Shown: positions 7,633-16,594, counted from the first letter of the stretch. The stretch is DNA of 64,000 nt from Candidatus Promineifilum breve (GCF_900066015.1 NZ_LN890655.1:1776726-1840725); one strand, 5' to 3'. Translations and numbers: made by a program. The notes: generated by a model not told the origin, from the sequence alone.

Positions 7633-8619
7633 ATGACCCCCATCGCTTTAGCCAATCCCCGGCTGGATCGCGCGATCCGGATTATGAATATTTTGGGTGT
7701 GGCCGGCATGGCCATCGCCATCGCCGCCAACTTTTTCTTCGCCCCGGTCGAAGTGACGATGGGCAACGTGCAGCGCCTGTTCTACTTCCACGTCGGCACG
7801 GCGTGGGTGGGGGCGGTGGTCTTCGGCGTGGCCCTCATCTGCGGCGTCCTCTATCTGCGCGGCGGGCGGCGGGTCTATGACACGCTGTCGCTGGCCGCGG
7901 TCGAGGTCGGCCTGGTCTTCCTGTCCATGACCATCGTCGCCGGGTCGTTCTGGGGCAAGCCGGCCTGGAACACGTGGTGGATCTGGAGCCCGCGCCTGAC
8001 GCTGGTGACGGTCTCCTGGCTGGTCTATGCCGCCTACTTCATGCTGCGGGGGGCCATTGAAGACCCCCAGCGCCGCGCCCGCTATGCCGCCGTCTACGCC
8101 ATCATCTCCTTTGCCACCATCATCCTGACCTACGTCAGCATCCGCATCTTCCGCGACATCCACCCGGTCGTCATCGGCAGCACGACGGAAGCGGCCGCCG
8201 GCGCGGCCGAGGGCTTGCAGGAGTTCAGCGGCCTCGACTCGGCGCGCATGGGCATTACCCTGCTGATCAACGTCATCGCCTTCACCATCCTGGGCACGGC
8301 CTGGATTTTGGTGCGGATGCGGCTGCAAAATCTGGCCGATTATGCCGACCATCTGAAGACCCGCGTGGCCGCCCATCTGAGCGGCCGGGGCAAGGTCGGC
8401 CCGGCGCTGGCGAATGGCCTGCTATTGGCCGGGCCGCTGCTGCAAACGCAGGTCGATAATCCCAACCGCTTCAACGTCTATCTCGTCGGCGGCTACGCGG
8501 TTATGTCGGCCCTGGCCCTGGGCTACATGCTCTACCTGTACCTGCGCCAGCGCAATCTGGAGAACGACATCGCCCTGTTGCGGCAATTGTTACAGGAAGA
8601 TAAGAGGCCGCGCCGCTAA
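7633..8619 (+). CDS. ccmC: Heme handling protein CcmC with CcmD-like tail
   Basis: The 328-residue product has six membrane segments and the tryptophan-rich WWD-type motif (WNTWWIWSPRLT) that binds heme. Flanking His residues are in LFYFHVGTAW and FRDIHPVV. CcmC loads heme onto CcmE. The last ~55 residues (NRFNVYLVGGYAVMSALAL, a further membrane helix, then a charged tail) look like a fused CcmD, the small stabilising subunit, rather than standard CcmC. GAAGGAG ends 9 nt before the ATG. No ccmE or ccmF follows within the window. Confidence 0.87.
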   Translation: MTPIALANPRLDRAIRIMNILGVAGMAIAIAANFFFAPVEVTMGNVQRLFYFHVGTAWVGAVVFGVALICGVLYLRGGRRVYDTLSLAAVEVGLVFLSMTIVAGSFWGKPAWNTWWIWSPRLTLVTVSWLVYAAYFMLRGAIEDPQRRARYAAVYAIISFATIILTYVSIRIFRDIHPVVIGSTTEAAAGAAEGLQEFSGLDSARMGITLLINVIAFTILGTAWILVRMRLQNLADYADHLKTRVAAHLSGRGKVGPALANGLLLAGPLLQTQVDNPNRFNVYLVGGYAVMSALALGYMLYLYLRQRNLENDIALLRQLLQEDKRPRR

Positions 8620-8625
8620 GAGGCC

Positions 8626-8660
8626 AGACCGGACTTGATTGCGGTAATCCTGTCCGGTCT
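8626..8660. terminator. Hairpin between ccmC and the ccdA-like gene
   Basis: Nine-bp arms AGACCGGAC (8626-8634) and GTCCGGTCT (8652-8660) flank a 17-nt loop. No U-run follows, so it may be an attenuator or a repeat rather than a full intrinsic terminator. A TATAAT at 8666-8671 just after it may serve the ccdA-like gene. Confidence 0.4.
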
Positions 8661-8678
8661 AACGGTATAATCAGAACC

Positions 8679-9791
8679 ATGTCCGATATCAAAGCGCCCA
8701 CCCCCACGCGCAAACTCTCGACGACGCAGATCGTCCTCATCGGTCTGGGCGTGCTGCTCATCGCCTTCCTGATCCTGGGCACGGTGACGCAATCGGCCAC
8801 GCCCGACCAGTTGAGCTTCGGCGTGCAGAAGCAACCGTTCGCCACGCTGGCCGTGCTGGCCTTCCTGGGCGGGCTGCTCAGCTTCGCCTCGCCCTGCACA
8901 CTGCCCATTCTGACCGCCTACTTCGCCTTCGCCTTCCAGAGCGACCGGCAGCGCATCGCCGCCAATACGCTGGCCTTCATGTTGGGCCTGGGCACGACGT
9001 TCAGCCTGCTGGGCGCGGCCGGTTTCGCCCTGGGGCGCGTGCTGGGCCAGAACCAGAGCCTGATCATGCTCATCGGCGGCACGGCCATCCTTATCTTCGG
9101 CGTGATGAGCCTGCTCGGCCGCGGCTTCAGCGGCGCGACCACGCTGGCGACCCAGGAGCGCACCCCCGGCATGGGCAGCTCCTACCTCTTCGGCCTGACC
9201 TTCGCCGTCGGCTGGTCGGCCTGTGTCGGCCCCATCCTGGGCGTCATCCTGACCCTGGCCTTCCAGACGGCCACGGTCTTACACGGCATGATGCTACTGT
9301 TCATCTACACCCTGGGTCTGGGGCTGCCGCTGATCATCGTCTCGACCTTCTTCGGCCGCATGGATCGCCAGGGCCGCTTCTGGCGCGCCCTGCGCGGCAA
9401 GGGTTGGGCCTGGGATACCCATGTGTTCGTCGTCGCCCTGGTCTGGGCGCTGGCCCTGTGGCGCATCATCGCCGCCTTCACCGCCTACGCCATCGACAAT
9501 TTCAGCTTCCTGGGCAGCCTGACCTTTAGTCCGGCGCTGGAGTTCGGCATCCTGGCCGCGCTGCTCGTCGGCGCGTTGTTATGGACGCTCACCGCGTCGG
9601 AATCGCGCCGGACGACGCTGCACCTGCACTCGACGCAACTGATCAGCGGCGCGCTGTTCGTGCTGCTGGGGCTGCTGATGCTGGAGGGGCAGATGGGGTT
9701 GATCAACGGCGTGCTGGTGCGCTGGTCGGCGGTGATCGATGAGCAGACGTTGCGCTTCCAGGATTGGCTGCTGACGGCCTTCAGCAATTAA
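8679..9791 (+). CDS. CcdA/DsbD-type thiol-disulfide transmembrane protein
   Basis: The 370-residue polytopic protein carries the two conserved CcdA cysteines in membrane contexts: SFASPCTLPILTAY and WSACVGPILG. Members move electrons from cytoplasmic thioredoxin across the membrane to keep apocytochrome CXXCH cysteines reduced. The order CcmABC, CcdA-like, TlpA-like is a coherent cytochrome c maturation set. It is longer than minimal CcdA (~240 residues): there is an extra N-terminal membrane segment, and the region after the sixth helix is extended. The start lies only 7 nt after a TATAAT. Confidence 0.83.
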   Translation: MSDIKAPTPTRKLSTTQIVLIGLGVLLIAFLILGTVTQSATPDQLSFGVQKQPFATLAVLAFLGGLLSFASPCTLPILTAYFAFAFQSDRQRIAANTLAFMLGLGTTFSLLGAAGFALGRVLGQNQSLIMLIGGTAILIFGVMSLLGRGFSGATTLATQERTPGMGSSYLFGLTFAVGWSACVGPILGVILTLAFQTATVLHGMMLLFIYTLGLGLPLIIVSTFFGRMDRQGRFWRALRGKGWAWDTHVFVVALVWALALWRIIAAFTAYAIDNFSFLGSLTFSPALEFGILAALLVGALLWTLTASESRRTTLHLHSTQLISGALFVLLGLLMLEGQMGLINGVLVRWSAVIDEQTLRFQDWLLTAFSN

Positions 9792-9901
9792 CAATTAACA
9801 ATTACGAATTAGGAATTACGAATTACGAATTACGAATTTTCGCTTAAACCACTTACTCCGATTACCTCTTACTCCTAATTCCTAATTCCTAATTCCTAAT
9901 T
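9791..9901. repeat. Palindromic repeat, AATTACGAATT/AATTCCTAATT family
   Basis: A run of AATTACGA and AATTAGGA units (about 9790-9836) is followed by complementary CCTAATT units (about 9877-9901). It spans the gap between the ccdA-like gene and the thioredoxin-like gene, and the left arm begins at the stop codon of the former. Confidence 0.85.
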
Positions 9902-9908
9902 TCCCCCC

Positions 9909-10544
9909 ATGTCTACCGAACCACAAGAATCCTCGTCCGCGCCGCGCTGGCTGCTGATCGTCTTCGGGCTGGCGGCGCTGGGGCTGGCGGCGGCGCTGCT
10001 GTTCTACACCTACGGCCGCCTGGGACGACAGGAAGCTGAGCTACCGGAATCCATCGCCGCCTATCAGGGCACGGTGGCCGCCGGGGGCACGGCCGTCTTC
10101 CCCTCCGACACGCTGCCGGAGGCGGGCAGCCCGGCCCCCGACTTTGAATTGCCGGACGTGAACGGCGACACGGTACGGCTGAGCGATTTCAGCGGCCGGC
10201 CGGTCATCCTCAACTTCTGGGCCACCTGGTGCGCCCCCTGCCGGCTGGAGATGCCGGAACTGGAGCGGGCGCAGGCCGAGTTCGGCCCCGACGGCCCGGC
10301 CGTGCTGACCATCAATCAGGAGGAGTCGGCCGAGCAGGTGGCCGCCTTCCTGACCGAGATCGGCCTGACGCTGCCGGCGCTGCTCGACGCCGACGGCGAC
10401 GTAGGCGCGGCCTATGGCGCGTTCTTCCTGCCCACGACGGTCATCGTCGGGCCGGACGGCATCGTGGCCGCCGTCCATCGGGGGATGATCAATCGCGACG
10501 AACTCGACGGCTACCTGGGCCAGATCGCCGCCGAGGGTTCATGA
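9909..10544 (+). CDS. TlpA/ResA-like membrane-anchored thioredoxin
   Basis: The 211-residue product has one N-terminal membrane anchor (residues ~14-36) and a TlpA/ResA thioredoxin fold with the active site FWATWCAPCRLEMP (WCAPC). The cis-Pro region reads FFLPTTVIVGPDG. Such proteins sit on the outer face of the membrane and reduce apocytochrome c, taking electrons from CcdA-like proteins; the neighbour upstream fits that role. The next gene overlaps by 4 bp (ATGA), so translation is coupled. Confidence 0.87.
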   Translation: MSTEPQESSSAPRWLLIVFGLAALGLAAALLFYTYGRLGRQEAELPESIAAYQGTVAAGGTAVFPSDTLPEAGSPAPDFELPDVNGDTVRLSDFSGRPVILNFWATWCAPCRLEMPELERAQAEFGPDGPAVLTINQEESAEQVAAFLTEIGLTLPALLDADGDVGAAYGAFFLPTTVIVGPDGIVAAVHRGMINRDELDGYLGQIAAEGS

Positions 10545-11299
10545 TCCTCAACCGCATTTTCTACACGCTGGCCCGCCGCTGGCTGCTGTTTATGAATCTG
10601 GCCGTGGCCGTCTACGTCGGCCTGCCGATGCTGGCCCCGGTGCTGCTGAACGCGGGGCTGACCGGGCCGGCCACGCTGCTCTACCGCGCCTATAGCCCCA
10701 TGTGCCACCAGTTGGCCTCGCGCTCCTTCTTCCTCTTCGGCGAGCAGATCGCCTACCCGCGCGCCATCGCCGGCAGCAGCCTGCGGCCCATCGAAGACTT
10801 CATGCCCGGCATCCCCGAATTCGCCGCGGCCTCGGCCGACCCGGCGCAGTGGAGCAGCTTCCTGCTGCCCGCCCGCGCCTTTCGCGGCAACGAGCAGATG
10901 GGTTACAAGATGGCCCTCTGCCAGCGCGACATCAGCATCTACGCCTCGATGGTCGTCGGCGGATTGATCTATGCCGTATTGCGGCGGCGCGGGCCGGTGC
11001 GCCCCATGCCGTTCTGGCTATTCGTGATCGTCGGCCTCGGCCCCATCGCCCTCGACGGCTTCAGCCAACTGTTCAGCCAGCTATTCATCGGCCTGGGCCT
11101 CGACACGCTGGCGCAACTCGTGCCCCTGCGCGAAAGCTCGCCGCTGTTGCGCAGCCTGACCGGGGTCATCCTGGGCCTCAGCATCGTCTGGCTGCTCTAC
11201 CCGCGGCTGGATGACCAGTTCACGGCCACGGCCGATGACATGGGGCGGCGGTTGGCGGCGGGGGTGGTTGCCGATGGGGCGTTGCCGGTTGATAATTAG
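10541..11299 (+). CDS. DUF2085 family membrane protein
   Basis: The 252-residue protein has about four or five membrane segments. Family hallmarks are visible: a Cys-His pair in SPMCHQLASRSFFLFGEQ, the second Cys in CQRDISIYASMVVGG, and DGFSQL. The Cys and His residues could bind heme or a metal, but no function is established for the family. The start at 10541 overlaps the TlpA-like stop (ATGA), so it belongs to the cytochrome c maturation operon; a role in that pathway is inferred from context only. Confidence 0.78.
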   Translation: MILNRIFYTLARRWLLFMNLAVAVYVGLPMLAPVLLNAGLTGPATLLYRAYSPMCHQLASRSFFLFGEQIAYPRAIAGSSLRPIEDFMPGIPEFAAASADPAQWSSFLLPARAFRGNEQMGYKMALCQRDISIYASMVVGGLIYAVLRRRGPVRPMPFWLFVIVGLGPIALDGFSQLFSQLFIGLGLDTLAQLVPLRESSPLLRSLTGVILGLSIVWLLYPRLDDQFTATADDMGRRLAAGVVADGALPVDN

Positions 11300-11361
11300 G
11301 GCATGGCCCAACTCGTTGCGAACTGTTTGTGGCCGGCCCGGGCCTGACCGGTCTATCCGCC

Positions 11362-12177
11362 ATGAACGAGCTACAACTCTCGCCCACCACCCCACAGGCG
11401 AATCTGCGCGCCGAACTGGAGGCCGCCCAGCGCGAACTGGTGGAGGCTGAGGCCGAACTGGCCCGCGAGCAGGCCGCGGTCAACGCCTTCCGGATGCACG
11501 CCCGGCTGATGCTCGACGACCTGGCCGACGCCATCGCCGCGCTGCTGGCCGAGAAGCAATCGTTGCTGACCCGGCTGGCGCTGCTGCGGCAGGACGCGGA
11601 AGCCGCGGCGGCCGATGACGATCCCCTAAGCCCGGCCGACGACGACCGACCGCCGACCACCGGCGACCGGACGGCAGCCGATGACGACGCCCTCGATCTG
11701 GCCCCGACGCCCACGCCGGGCGACAAGGCGGCCGAGAAGCGCCTCTACCGTGAATTGGCCCGCCGCTTTCATCCCGACCTGGCCGAGGGCGCGGCCGAAT
11801 TGGCCTATCGCACCTCGGTGATGGCCGCCGTCAATGCCGCTTACAGCGCCGGTGACAGCCACGCCCTCTACGATCTGGCCGGGGAGTTGGAGCCGGGCGA
11901 GTTGCGCGAACTGGCCGGCCTCCCGACCCGCGAACTGCGCCAACTGCGCGAGCGCCTGCTGCAATGCCGCCGCCGCCGCCGCAAGGTAGCCCGGCAACTG
12001 GAGGTATTGCGCCAGGACAAGACGGCCCGCCTATGGCGCAAGGCCCGCGCATTGGACGATCCGGGTCAGGATTGGTGGTCGGCCGTGCGCCGCGACTTGG
12101 AAGTGGCGCGGGCGCGGTTGGAGGCGGAAGTCACAGGGTTGAGAAACCAGGTAGAATTGATCGATACAACTTATTGA
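11362..12177 (+). CDS. J-domain (DnaJ-like) coiled-coil protein
   Basis: The 271-residue product starts with a long Ala/Glu/Leu-rich coiled coil (~residues 10-75), followed by an acidic low-complexity linker. A J-domain-like segment follows with the essential HPD at residues 137-139 (LARRFHPDLAEG). An Arg-rich region (CRRRRRKVARQ) and a second coiled coil end the protein. The HPD motif stimulates Hsp70 ATPase in true J-proteins. There is no Gly/Phe or zinc domain, so it is a class C-type J protein of unknown client. ATG at 11362 is chosen; an upstream in-frame extension has no family features. Confidence 0.65.
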   Translation: MNELQLSPTTPQANLRAELEAAQRELVEAEAELAREQAAVNAFRMHARLMLDDLADAIAALLAEKQSLLTRLALLRQDAEAAAADDDPLSPADDDRPPTTGDRTAADDDALDLAPTPTPGDKAAEKRLYRELARRFHPDLAEGAAELAYRTSVMAAVNAAYSAGDSHALYDLAGELEPGELRELAGLPTRELRQLRERLLQCRRRRRKVARQLEVLRQDKTARLWRKARALDDPGQDWWSAVRRDLEVARARLEAEVTGLRNQVELIDTTY

Positions 12178-12217
12178 GTGTTACGGAATTACGATTTCGC
12201 TGTAGTACCATAAGGCA

Positions 12218-12247
12218 TTGACGGGGTATGACTGTAATTGTTAGAAT
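12218..12247 (+). promoter_or_regulatory. Promoter with probable leaderless start
   Basis: TTGACG (12218-12223), 18 nt and TAGAAT (12242-12247) lie just before the GTG at 12254. Transcription would start about at the GTG, and no Shine-Dalgarno is present. Confidence 0.6.
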
Positions 12248-12253
12248 AAGATT

Positions 12254-12571
12254 GTGCGCACCGTGGAGTTCAGACGTTTATTGGATGATGAGAATGCCCT
12301 TCGCGTGCGCTTTGGTCTGGAATCTGGGCAGGTGGTTGAGTTTGTCGTTCAATTGGAATGTATTTTTGAGAATCGTTGGGTAGCGGTCATTCGATACGAT
12401 ACAGCTCATGGTTTCGCTCATTGCGACCGGCTTCATCCCTATGAGCCAACATTGAAAACGAGAATCGAAACCCGTAATTACAACGAGGCATTAACAGTTG
12501 CGCTTAATGATCTTGGCACCCATTGGCAAGATTATCGGAATAGGTATGAAAGATGGCTCAATCAAAGATAA
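12254..12571 (+). CDS. Small protein, first gene of an overlapping pair
   Basis: The 105-residue soluble protein has a GTG start directly downstream of a good promoter. It has a beta-rich first half (GQVVEFVVQLECI, RWVAVIRYDTAHG) and a helical, charged C-terminus (NDLGTHWQDYRNRYERW). The pattern RYDTAHGFAHCDRLHP, a His-rich turn after a paired strand, recalls a small uncharacterised family (DUF7718-like) found in toxin-antitoxin-like pairs; that name is from memory and uncertain. The following gene overlaps by 19 bp. Confidence 0.6.
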   Translation: MRTVEFRRLLDDENALRVRFGLESGQVVEFVVQLECIFENRWVAVIRYDTAHGFAHCDRLHPYEPTLKTRIETRNYNEALTVALNDLGTHWQDYRNRYERWLNQR

Positions 12572-12855
12572 ACCAACCACAAAACGTTGTCGAGAGAAAC
12601 ATTGCTCTGGTCGGCCAGATCATGCAATATTTGCTCGACAATCCCGATCTATTCGACGCCTTGCCGGATGATTTTGAATTGGTGGTGCTGCCCGAGGACG
12701 ATCCCGAAATGCGCCTCTACAATCTGGAACTTCTCGATCGCTACAGCATCGAAGAAAAGCCCGTTGTTTTCGCGCGCACCAAATCGCAAACAAAAAAGGG
12801 GCGTGTTCTCATCCGCCCCAGCCTATTTGTCCCCGTAGTTCCCGCTACTCTCTGA
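12553..12855 (+). CDS. DUF5647-like small protein
   Basis: The 100-residue product has the features I associate with DUF5647: an N-terminal helix (VVERNIALVGQIMQYLLDNP), then FDALPDDFELVVLPEDDPE, then LYNLELLDRY and a short strand PVVFART. Function is unknown; many genomes carry it beside a small partner, as here. It starts inside the preceding gene (19-bp overlap), so the two are translated together and may form a toxin-antitoxin-like unit. Confidence 0.65.
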   Translation: MAQSKINQPQNVVERNIALVGQIMQYLLDNPDLFDALPDDFELVVLPEDDPEMRLYNLELLDRYSIEEKPVVFARTKSQTKKGRVLIRPSLFVPVVPATL

Positions 12856-12861
12856 TTACGG

Positions 12862-12927
12862 GATAGTGGATAGTGGGCAGTGGACAGTGGGCAGACTGCC
12901 CACTGCCCACTGCCCACTACCCACTAT
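12862..12927. repeat. Palindromic repeat, GTGGGCAGTGG family
   Basis: GTGGGCAG/GTGGACAG units (left, about 12862-12893) face complementary CTGCCCAC units (right, about 12895-12927). It lies between the convergent DUF5647-like and SH3-lipoprotein genes. Related elements: 20855-20968, 25720-25824 and 37936-38006. Confidence 0.88.
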
Positions 12928-12928
12928 C

Positions 12929-14023
12929 TCATATCTCCCAACGGTAATGGACGAGATAGCTCAGGTAATACTGCCCCTGCCAGCGCTCGATGCCGATCAG
13001 CCACGTGCCCCAGTCGAGTTCCTGCTCGGCCGGCGCGGGGCGGTGGGCGCTGAAGAAGCGCACCGCCTCGTACCCTTCGGGCAGAATGGTCAGCCCGGCC
13101 GTGGGGCCGAATAGCCCCTCGTCGCAACGATACTGTGTCGCCGCCAGCAGATCGCGCTCCAGCAGCGGCAGCATCACGTCGTTGAACGTGCCGCGCAGCG
13201 GTTCGCCGCTGCCGTCGGTCATGCCCCAGTTGTAGCGCTCGTCGTCGCGGAACAGTTGGCGCACGTCGTTGTTGCCGCGAATGATGACTTCCTCATTCCA
13301 CCAACTGACGCGCAGCCGCAGCCCGCGGTCGGGGTGCACCAGTGCGTCGAGGGCGCGGCCGTCCTGCTCGGCGATGGCCGTTTGCAGGCGGCTCAGCAAT
13401 TCGGTCACGGCCGGGTCGGCGCAAAACGCCTCGCGGCTGACGTCCTCGGTCAGAAAGCGGCCATTGACCCAACCGTCGCCGGCGCTGGTGGTCACCGGCA
13501 GCCAGTTCGATCCGCCCTGGGCCGCCTGGCCCTGATCGATGACCTGGATGCCGGTCGCGCCGGGAAGCAGTTGGGCCACCACGGCCGCGTCGGCGTCAGG
13601 CCGGCGGCGCACGTTGAGCAAATCATTGGCGGCCACGAAGGCCACGCGATAGCCGCCGGTATTGGTCGACGGCGGAACAGTGGCCGCCGGGGTCGCGGTG
13701 GGAACGGTTGCCGGGGTAGCGGTCGGCACGGGCGGTGGCGTAGCCGTCGGCGCGACCGTCGCCTGCCCGTCGCTGGTCGGCAGCGGCGGGGCGACGGTGG
13801 GCGGCGGCGGCAGCGTGGCCGTCGGCAGGATGGTCGCGGCGGCGGTGGGCAGGCTACCGTCGGCCGTCGGCTCTAGGGTCGGCGCGGCGGCCGTGGCCGC
13901 CACGGTCGGGATCACCAACACCGGCGGCTCTTCCCCACCGCCACACGCAGCCAACAAGCCGATGAACACAAGCAATATAAGCGGCCGAAACCGGCCAATA
14001 GACGAATGATTGAACCTTCTCAT
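12929..14023 (-). CDS. Lipoprotein with Pro/Thr-rich linker and SH3-like domain
   Basis: The 364-residue product has a signal peptide ending in the lipobox GLLAAC (Cys at ~27), so it is membrane anchored and exposed. Residues ~40-120 are a Pro/Thr/Ala-rich low-complexity linker (repeats of PTATP type). A bacterial SH3-like segment follows (DLLNVRRRPDADAAVVAQL, then WLPVTTSAGDGWVNGRFL). The last ~180 residues form an uncharacterised domain with Trp-rich strands. SH3b domains often bind cell wall or proteins; no catalytic motif is seen. Confidence 0.75.
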   Translation of the reverse strand: MRRFNHSSIGRFRPLILLVFIGLLAACGGGEEPPVLVIPTVAATAAAPTLEPTADGSLPTAAATILPTATLPPPPTVAPPLPTSDGQATVAPTATPPPVPTATPATVPTATPAATVPPSTNTGGYRVAFVAANDLLNVRRRPDADAAVVAQLLPGATGIQVIDQGQAAQGGSNWLPVTTSAGDGWVNGRFLTEDVSREAFCADPAVTELLSRLQTAIAEQDGRALDALVHPDRGLRLRVSWWNEEVIIRGNNDVRQLFRDDERYNWGMTDGSGEPLRGTFNDVMLPLLERDLLAATQYRCDEGLFGPTAGLTILPEGYEAVRFFSAHRPAPAEQELDWGTWLIGIERWQGQYYLSYLVHYRWEI

Positions 14024-14149
14024 GGCGATAATCCCTCGAACAGGGCCGGTTGCCCTTTCGGGCTGAGGGGGATGATGCGGGCAGCGACGACCGGCGACTG
14101 ATTTCCTTCTGTCCTATAGACGCCGGCGAACGAACGAAGGTTCCGAAAT

Positions 14150-14227
14150 AATTAGGAATTACGAATTAGGAATTAGGAATGAAGAACTTGCTCTTAATTC
14201 GTAATTCCTAATTCCTAATTCGTAATT
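14150..14227. repeat. Palindromic repeat, AATTAGGAATT family
   Basis: AATTAGGAATTACGAATT units (about 14150-14180) face their complement (about 14194-14226), with a spacer of ~13 nt. It lies 4 bp downstream of ychF and upstream of the lipoprotein gene. The remainder of the 14024-14230 gap shows nothing recognised. Confidence 0.9.
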
Positions 14228-14230
14228 GAT

Positions 14231-15322
14231 TTACAGGTTGAACTTGATATTCAGCACGTCCCCATCCCGCACCATATAGGTCTTGCCTTCCTGGCGCAGC
14301 TTGCCGGCGGTGCGCGCCCCGGCCATGCCGCCCAGGCCGACGAGATCGTCGTAATGGACGACCTCGGCGCGGATGAAGCCCTTGGCCAGGTCGGTGTGGA
14401 TGGCCCCGGCGGCGTCGACGGCGTTGGCATCGCGGGCGATCTCCCAGGCCCGCACCTCGTCCTCGCCGACGGTGAAGAAGGATTGCAGCCCCATCAGGTC
14501 GTAGCTGAGGTGGATCACCCGGTCGAGGCTAAGCTCCGTCACGCCGAACTCGTCCATGAACATCGCCAGCGTTTCCTCATCGCCGGCGGCGCTCAATTGG
14601 GCCAGCTCCATCTCCAGCCGGCCGCGGATGGTCGCCAGGATGGCCCGCGGCTGGTCGTAGGCCAGCGCCGGGTCGGCCTGATCGTCGCCCAGATTGATGA
14701 GCACGATCTTGGGCTTCAGCGTCAGCAGGCCATAGCCACGCAGCCCCTTGAGCTGCTCGTCAGACAGGTCGAGGACGCGCAGCGGTTGCCCGGCGGTCAG
14801 GGTTTCGTTCATCGTCTCGAACAGGGTCAGTTCGGCCGTGGCCGCGGCCTTGTCCTTCGACGCGCCTTTCTTCAGCCCCTCCTGAATCTTCTCGATGCGC
14901 CGCTCGACGACGCCCAGGTCGCTGAGCAGGAACTCCGTATCGAGCGCGGCCAGGTCGCGGGCGGCATCGACACGGCCGTCGGGGTGGGGCACGCTGGCGT
15001 TCTCGAAGGCGCGCACGACATGGACGAACCCCTCCAGCCCGGAGAGGTGATTGAGCAGTTGCGGGCTGAGGCCGCTGCCGGCCTCATCGTCGCTCCGTTG
15101 CAGCCCGGCCACGTCGCTATAGGTGATGCGGGCGTAGGTCGTCTTCTTGGGGTTGAACATGCGGCTGAGCACGTCGACGCGCGGGTCGCGGACGTCGACG
15201 ACGGCCGTCACCACGTCGAAACGGCCGCCCATGCTCTGGCCGGTGGGGGCGTTGCCCAGGGTGAGGGCGTTGAAGATGGTTGTTTTGCCTGAACTGGGCA
15301 GGCCGATGATGCCTAATTTCAT
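14231..15322 (-). CDS. ychF: Ribosome-associated P-loop ATPase/GTPase YchF
   Basis: The 363-residue product matches YchF/OLA1 in length and domain order: G1 GLPSSGKTT (residues 7-15), a switch region with TYSDVAGLQ, a coiled-coil insertion (residues ~125-165), then a C-terminal TGS domain ending in MVRDGDVLNIKFNL. YchF is an Obg-family protein that prefers ATP and binds ribosomes. The G4 element here reads LINLGDDQ rather than a GTP-type NKxD, in line with ATP preference. It is preceded by a ~105-bp gap and followed by a palindrome. Confidence 0.93.
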   Translation of the reverse strand: MKLGIIGLPSSGKTTIFNALTLGNAPTGQSMGGRFDVVTAVVDVRDPRVDVLSRMFNPKKTTYARITYSDVAGLQRSDDEAGSGLSPQLLNHLSGLEGFVHVVRAFENASVPHPDGRVDAARDLAALDTEFLLSDLGVVERRIEKIQEGLKKGASKDKAAATAELTLFETMNETLTAGQPLRVLDLSDEQLKGLRGYGLLTLKPKIVLINLGDDQADPALAYDQPRAILATIRGRLEMELAQLSAAGDEETLAMFMDEFGVTELSLDRVIHLSYDLMGLQSFFTVGEDEVRAWEIARDANAVDAAGAIHTDLAKGFIRAEVVHYDDLVGLGGMAGARTAGKLRQEGKTYMVRDGDVLNIKFNL

Positions 15323-15427
15323 AGGGGTGGAGTATAGCAGGAAGGCGCAGCGATAACAGATCGTTCGGCACGAATCACACGACGGGAGTGAGGATCAAGT
15401 GGCCTGTTTAGCGGTCCGGCGCGGCTC

Positions 15428-16411
15428 CTAAATCAACACCGCCAGCAACTCCTCAGCGCTTACATCGACAAAGGTCTCCGCCACCGGCGCGGCCGCCAGC
15501 CGGGCGCGCAACTCGTCGGCGCGGTGGGGCGCGCCGGCCAGCGCCGTCTCGACGGCCGCCGGGTCGCGACGGGTGAAGAAGTCGCCGTAGAAGCGGGCGG
15601 CGCGGATGATCCCCGCTTCCACTTCCAGCGCCGCTTCGACCGAGCCGCCGGCTGTGCGTATGCGCTTCGTGAAGTTGTAGCGCGGCGAATGGCCGTAGTT
15701 CCATTCCCAGGTGGCGTATTTCGCGTCGCGCAGCCGCTCGATGGCCGCCACGTCGGCCGGGCTGAAGGTGTAGGCGACGGCGGCCGGCGTCTCGCTCATG
15801 ACGTGGGCCAGCAGGCAGTCGCGGAATTCCAGCACACTCATCGGCCGCGGCAGGTGCTCGCTGATGTTGGTCACCCGGCTGCGCACCGACTTGACCGCCT
15901 TATCGTCGAACTTGGCCGGGTCGGGCCGTAGCGCGGCGGCCACGTCGGTCATGCGGGCCGAGAAGAGCAGCGTGCCGTGGTGGAGGATGCGGCCGCGGCG
16001 AATGTACTCGGCATTGCCGGAGAACTTGCGGCCGTCGATGGTCAGGTCGTTGCGCCCCTCGAAGCGGGCGTTGACGCCCAGCCCCTGCAGCGCATCGAGG
16101 ACGGGTTGGGTGAAGCGGCGAAAGTCGACGTCATTGCGGGAGGTGTCGACGGCCGTGACGAAGGTGAAGTTCAGGTTGCCCAGGTCGTGGAAGACCGCGC
16201 CGCCGCCCGACATACGGCGCACGACGGGCAGGTTATTATCGCGCACGTACTCCACGTTGATCTCGGCCAACGTGTTCTGGTGGCGGCCGACGATGATCGT
16301 CGGCGCGTTGCGCCACAGCATAAAGCAGTCGCGGTCGAAGTGGTCCATGACGTACTCTTCGGCCGCCAAGTTGAAGTAAGGGTCGGTTTCGTGACGGGTA
16401 ATGCACAACAT
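15428..16411 (-). CDS. lplA: Lipoate-protein ligase A
   Basis: The 327-residue product has the BPL/LplA fold: FNLAAEEYVMDHF at the N-terminus, the adenylate-binding RRMSGGGAVFHDLGNLNF segment, and the catalytic Lys in DGRKFSGNAEY. The C-terminal ~80-residue lobe is also present, so the protein can probably both activate free lipoate and transfer it to lipoyl domains of 2-oxoacid dehydrogenases or the glycine cleavage H protein. The neighbour upstream is divergent. Confidence 0.9.
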   Translation of the reverse strand: MLCITRHETDPYFNLAAEEYVMDHFDRDCFMLWRNAPTIIVGRHQNTLAEINVEYVRDNNLPVVRRMSGGGAVFHDLGNLNFTFVTAVDTSRNDVDFRRFTQPVLDALQGLGVNARFEGRNDLTIDGRKFSGNAEYIRRGRILHHGTLLFSARMTDVAAALRPDPAKFDDKAVKSVRSRVTNISEHLPRPMSVLEFRDCLLAHVMSETPAAVAYTFSPADVAAIERLRDAKYATWEWNYGHSPRYNFTKRIRTAGGSVEAALEVEAGIIRAARFYGDFFTRRDPAAVETALAGAPHRADELRARLAAAPVAETFVDVSAEELLAVLI

Positions 16412-16594
16412 AGTATTGAAGAGGCTCCAGCCCAGGATGATAGCCCGTCAGGCGCGGAATGACACGCCGATACAGGGATACCTAACCGCCCAAGCCGCGC
16501 GTGATGGCGTTGCCGGGCGTATCGCGCGTCACCATTTGCCGGATTTGCCGCCAAGTAGCGTATAATCCACCACCTTTCCGTGCCGGAGATGACC

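Noticed and set aside
16585-16594. Start of the kinase-like gene at GTG 16580 or ATG 16589
   Set aside because: GGAG lies at 16585-16588; only ATG 16595 has a proper spacing.
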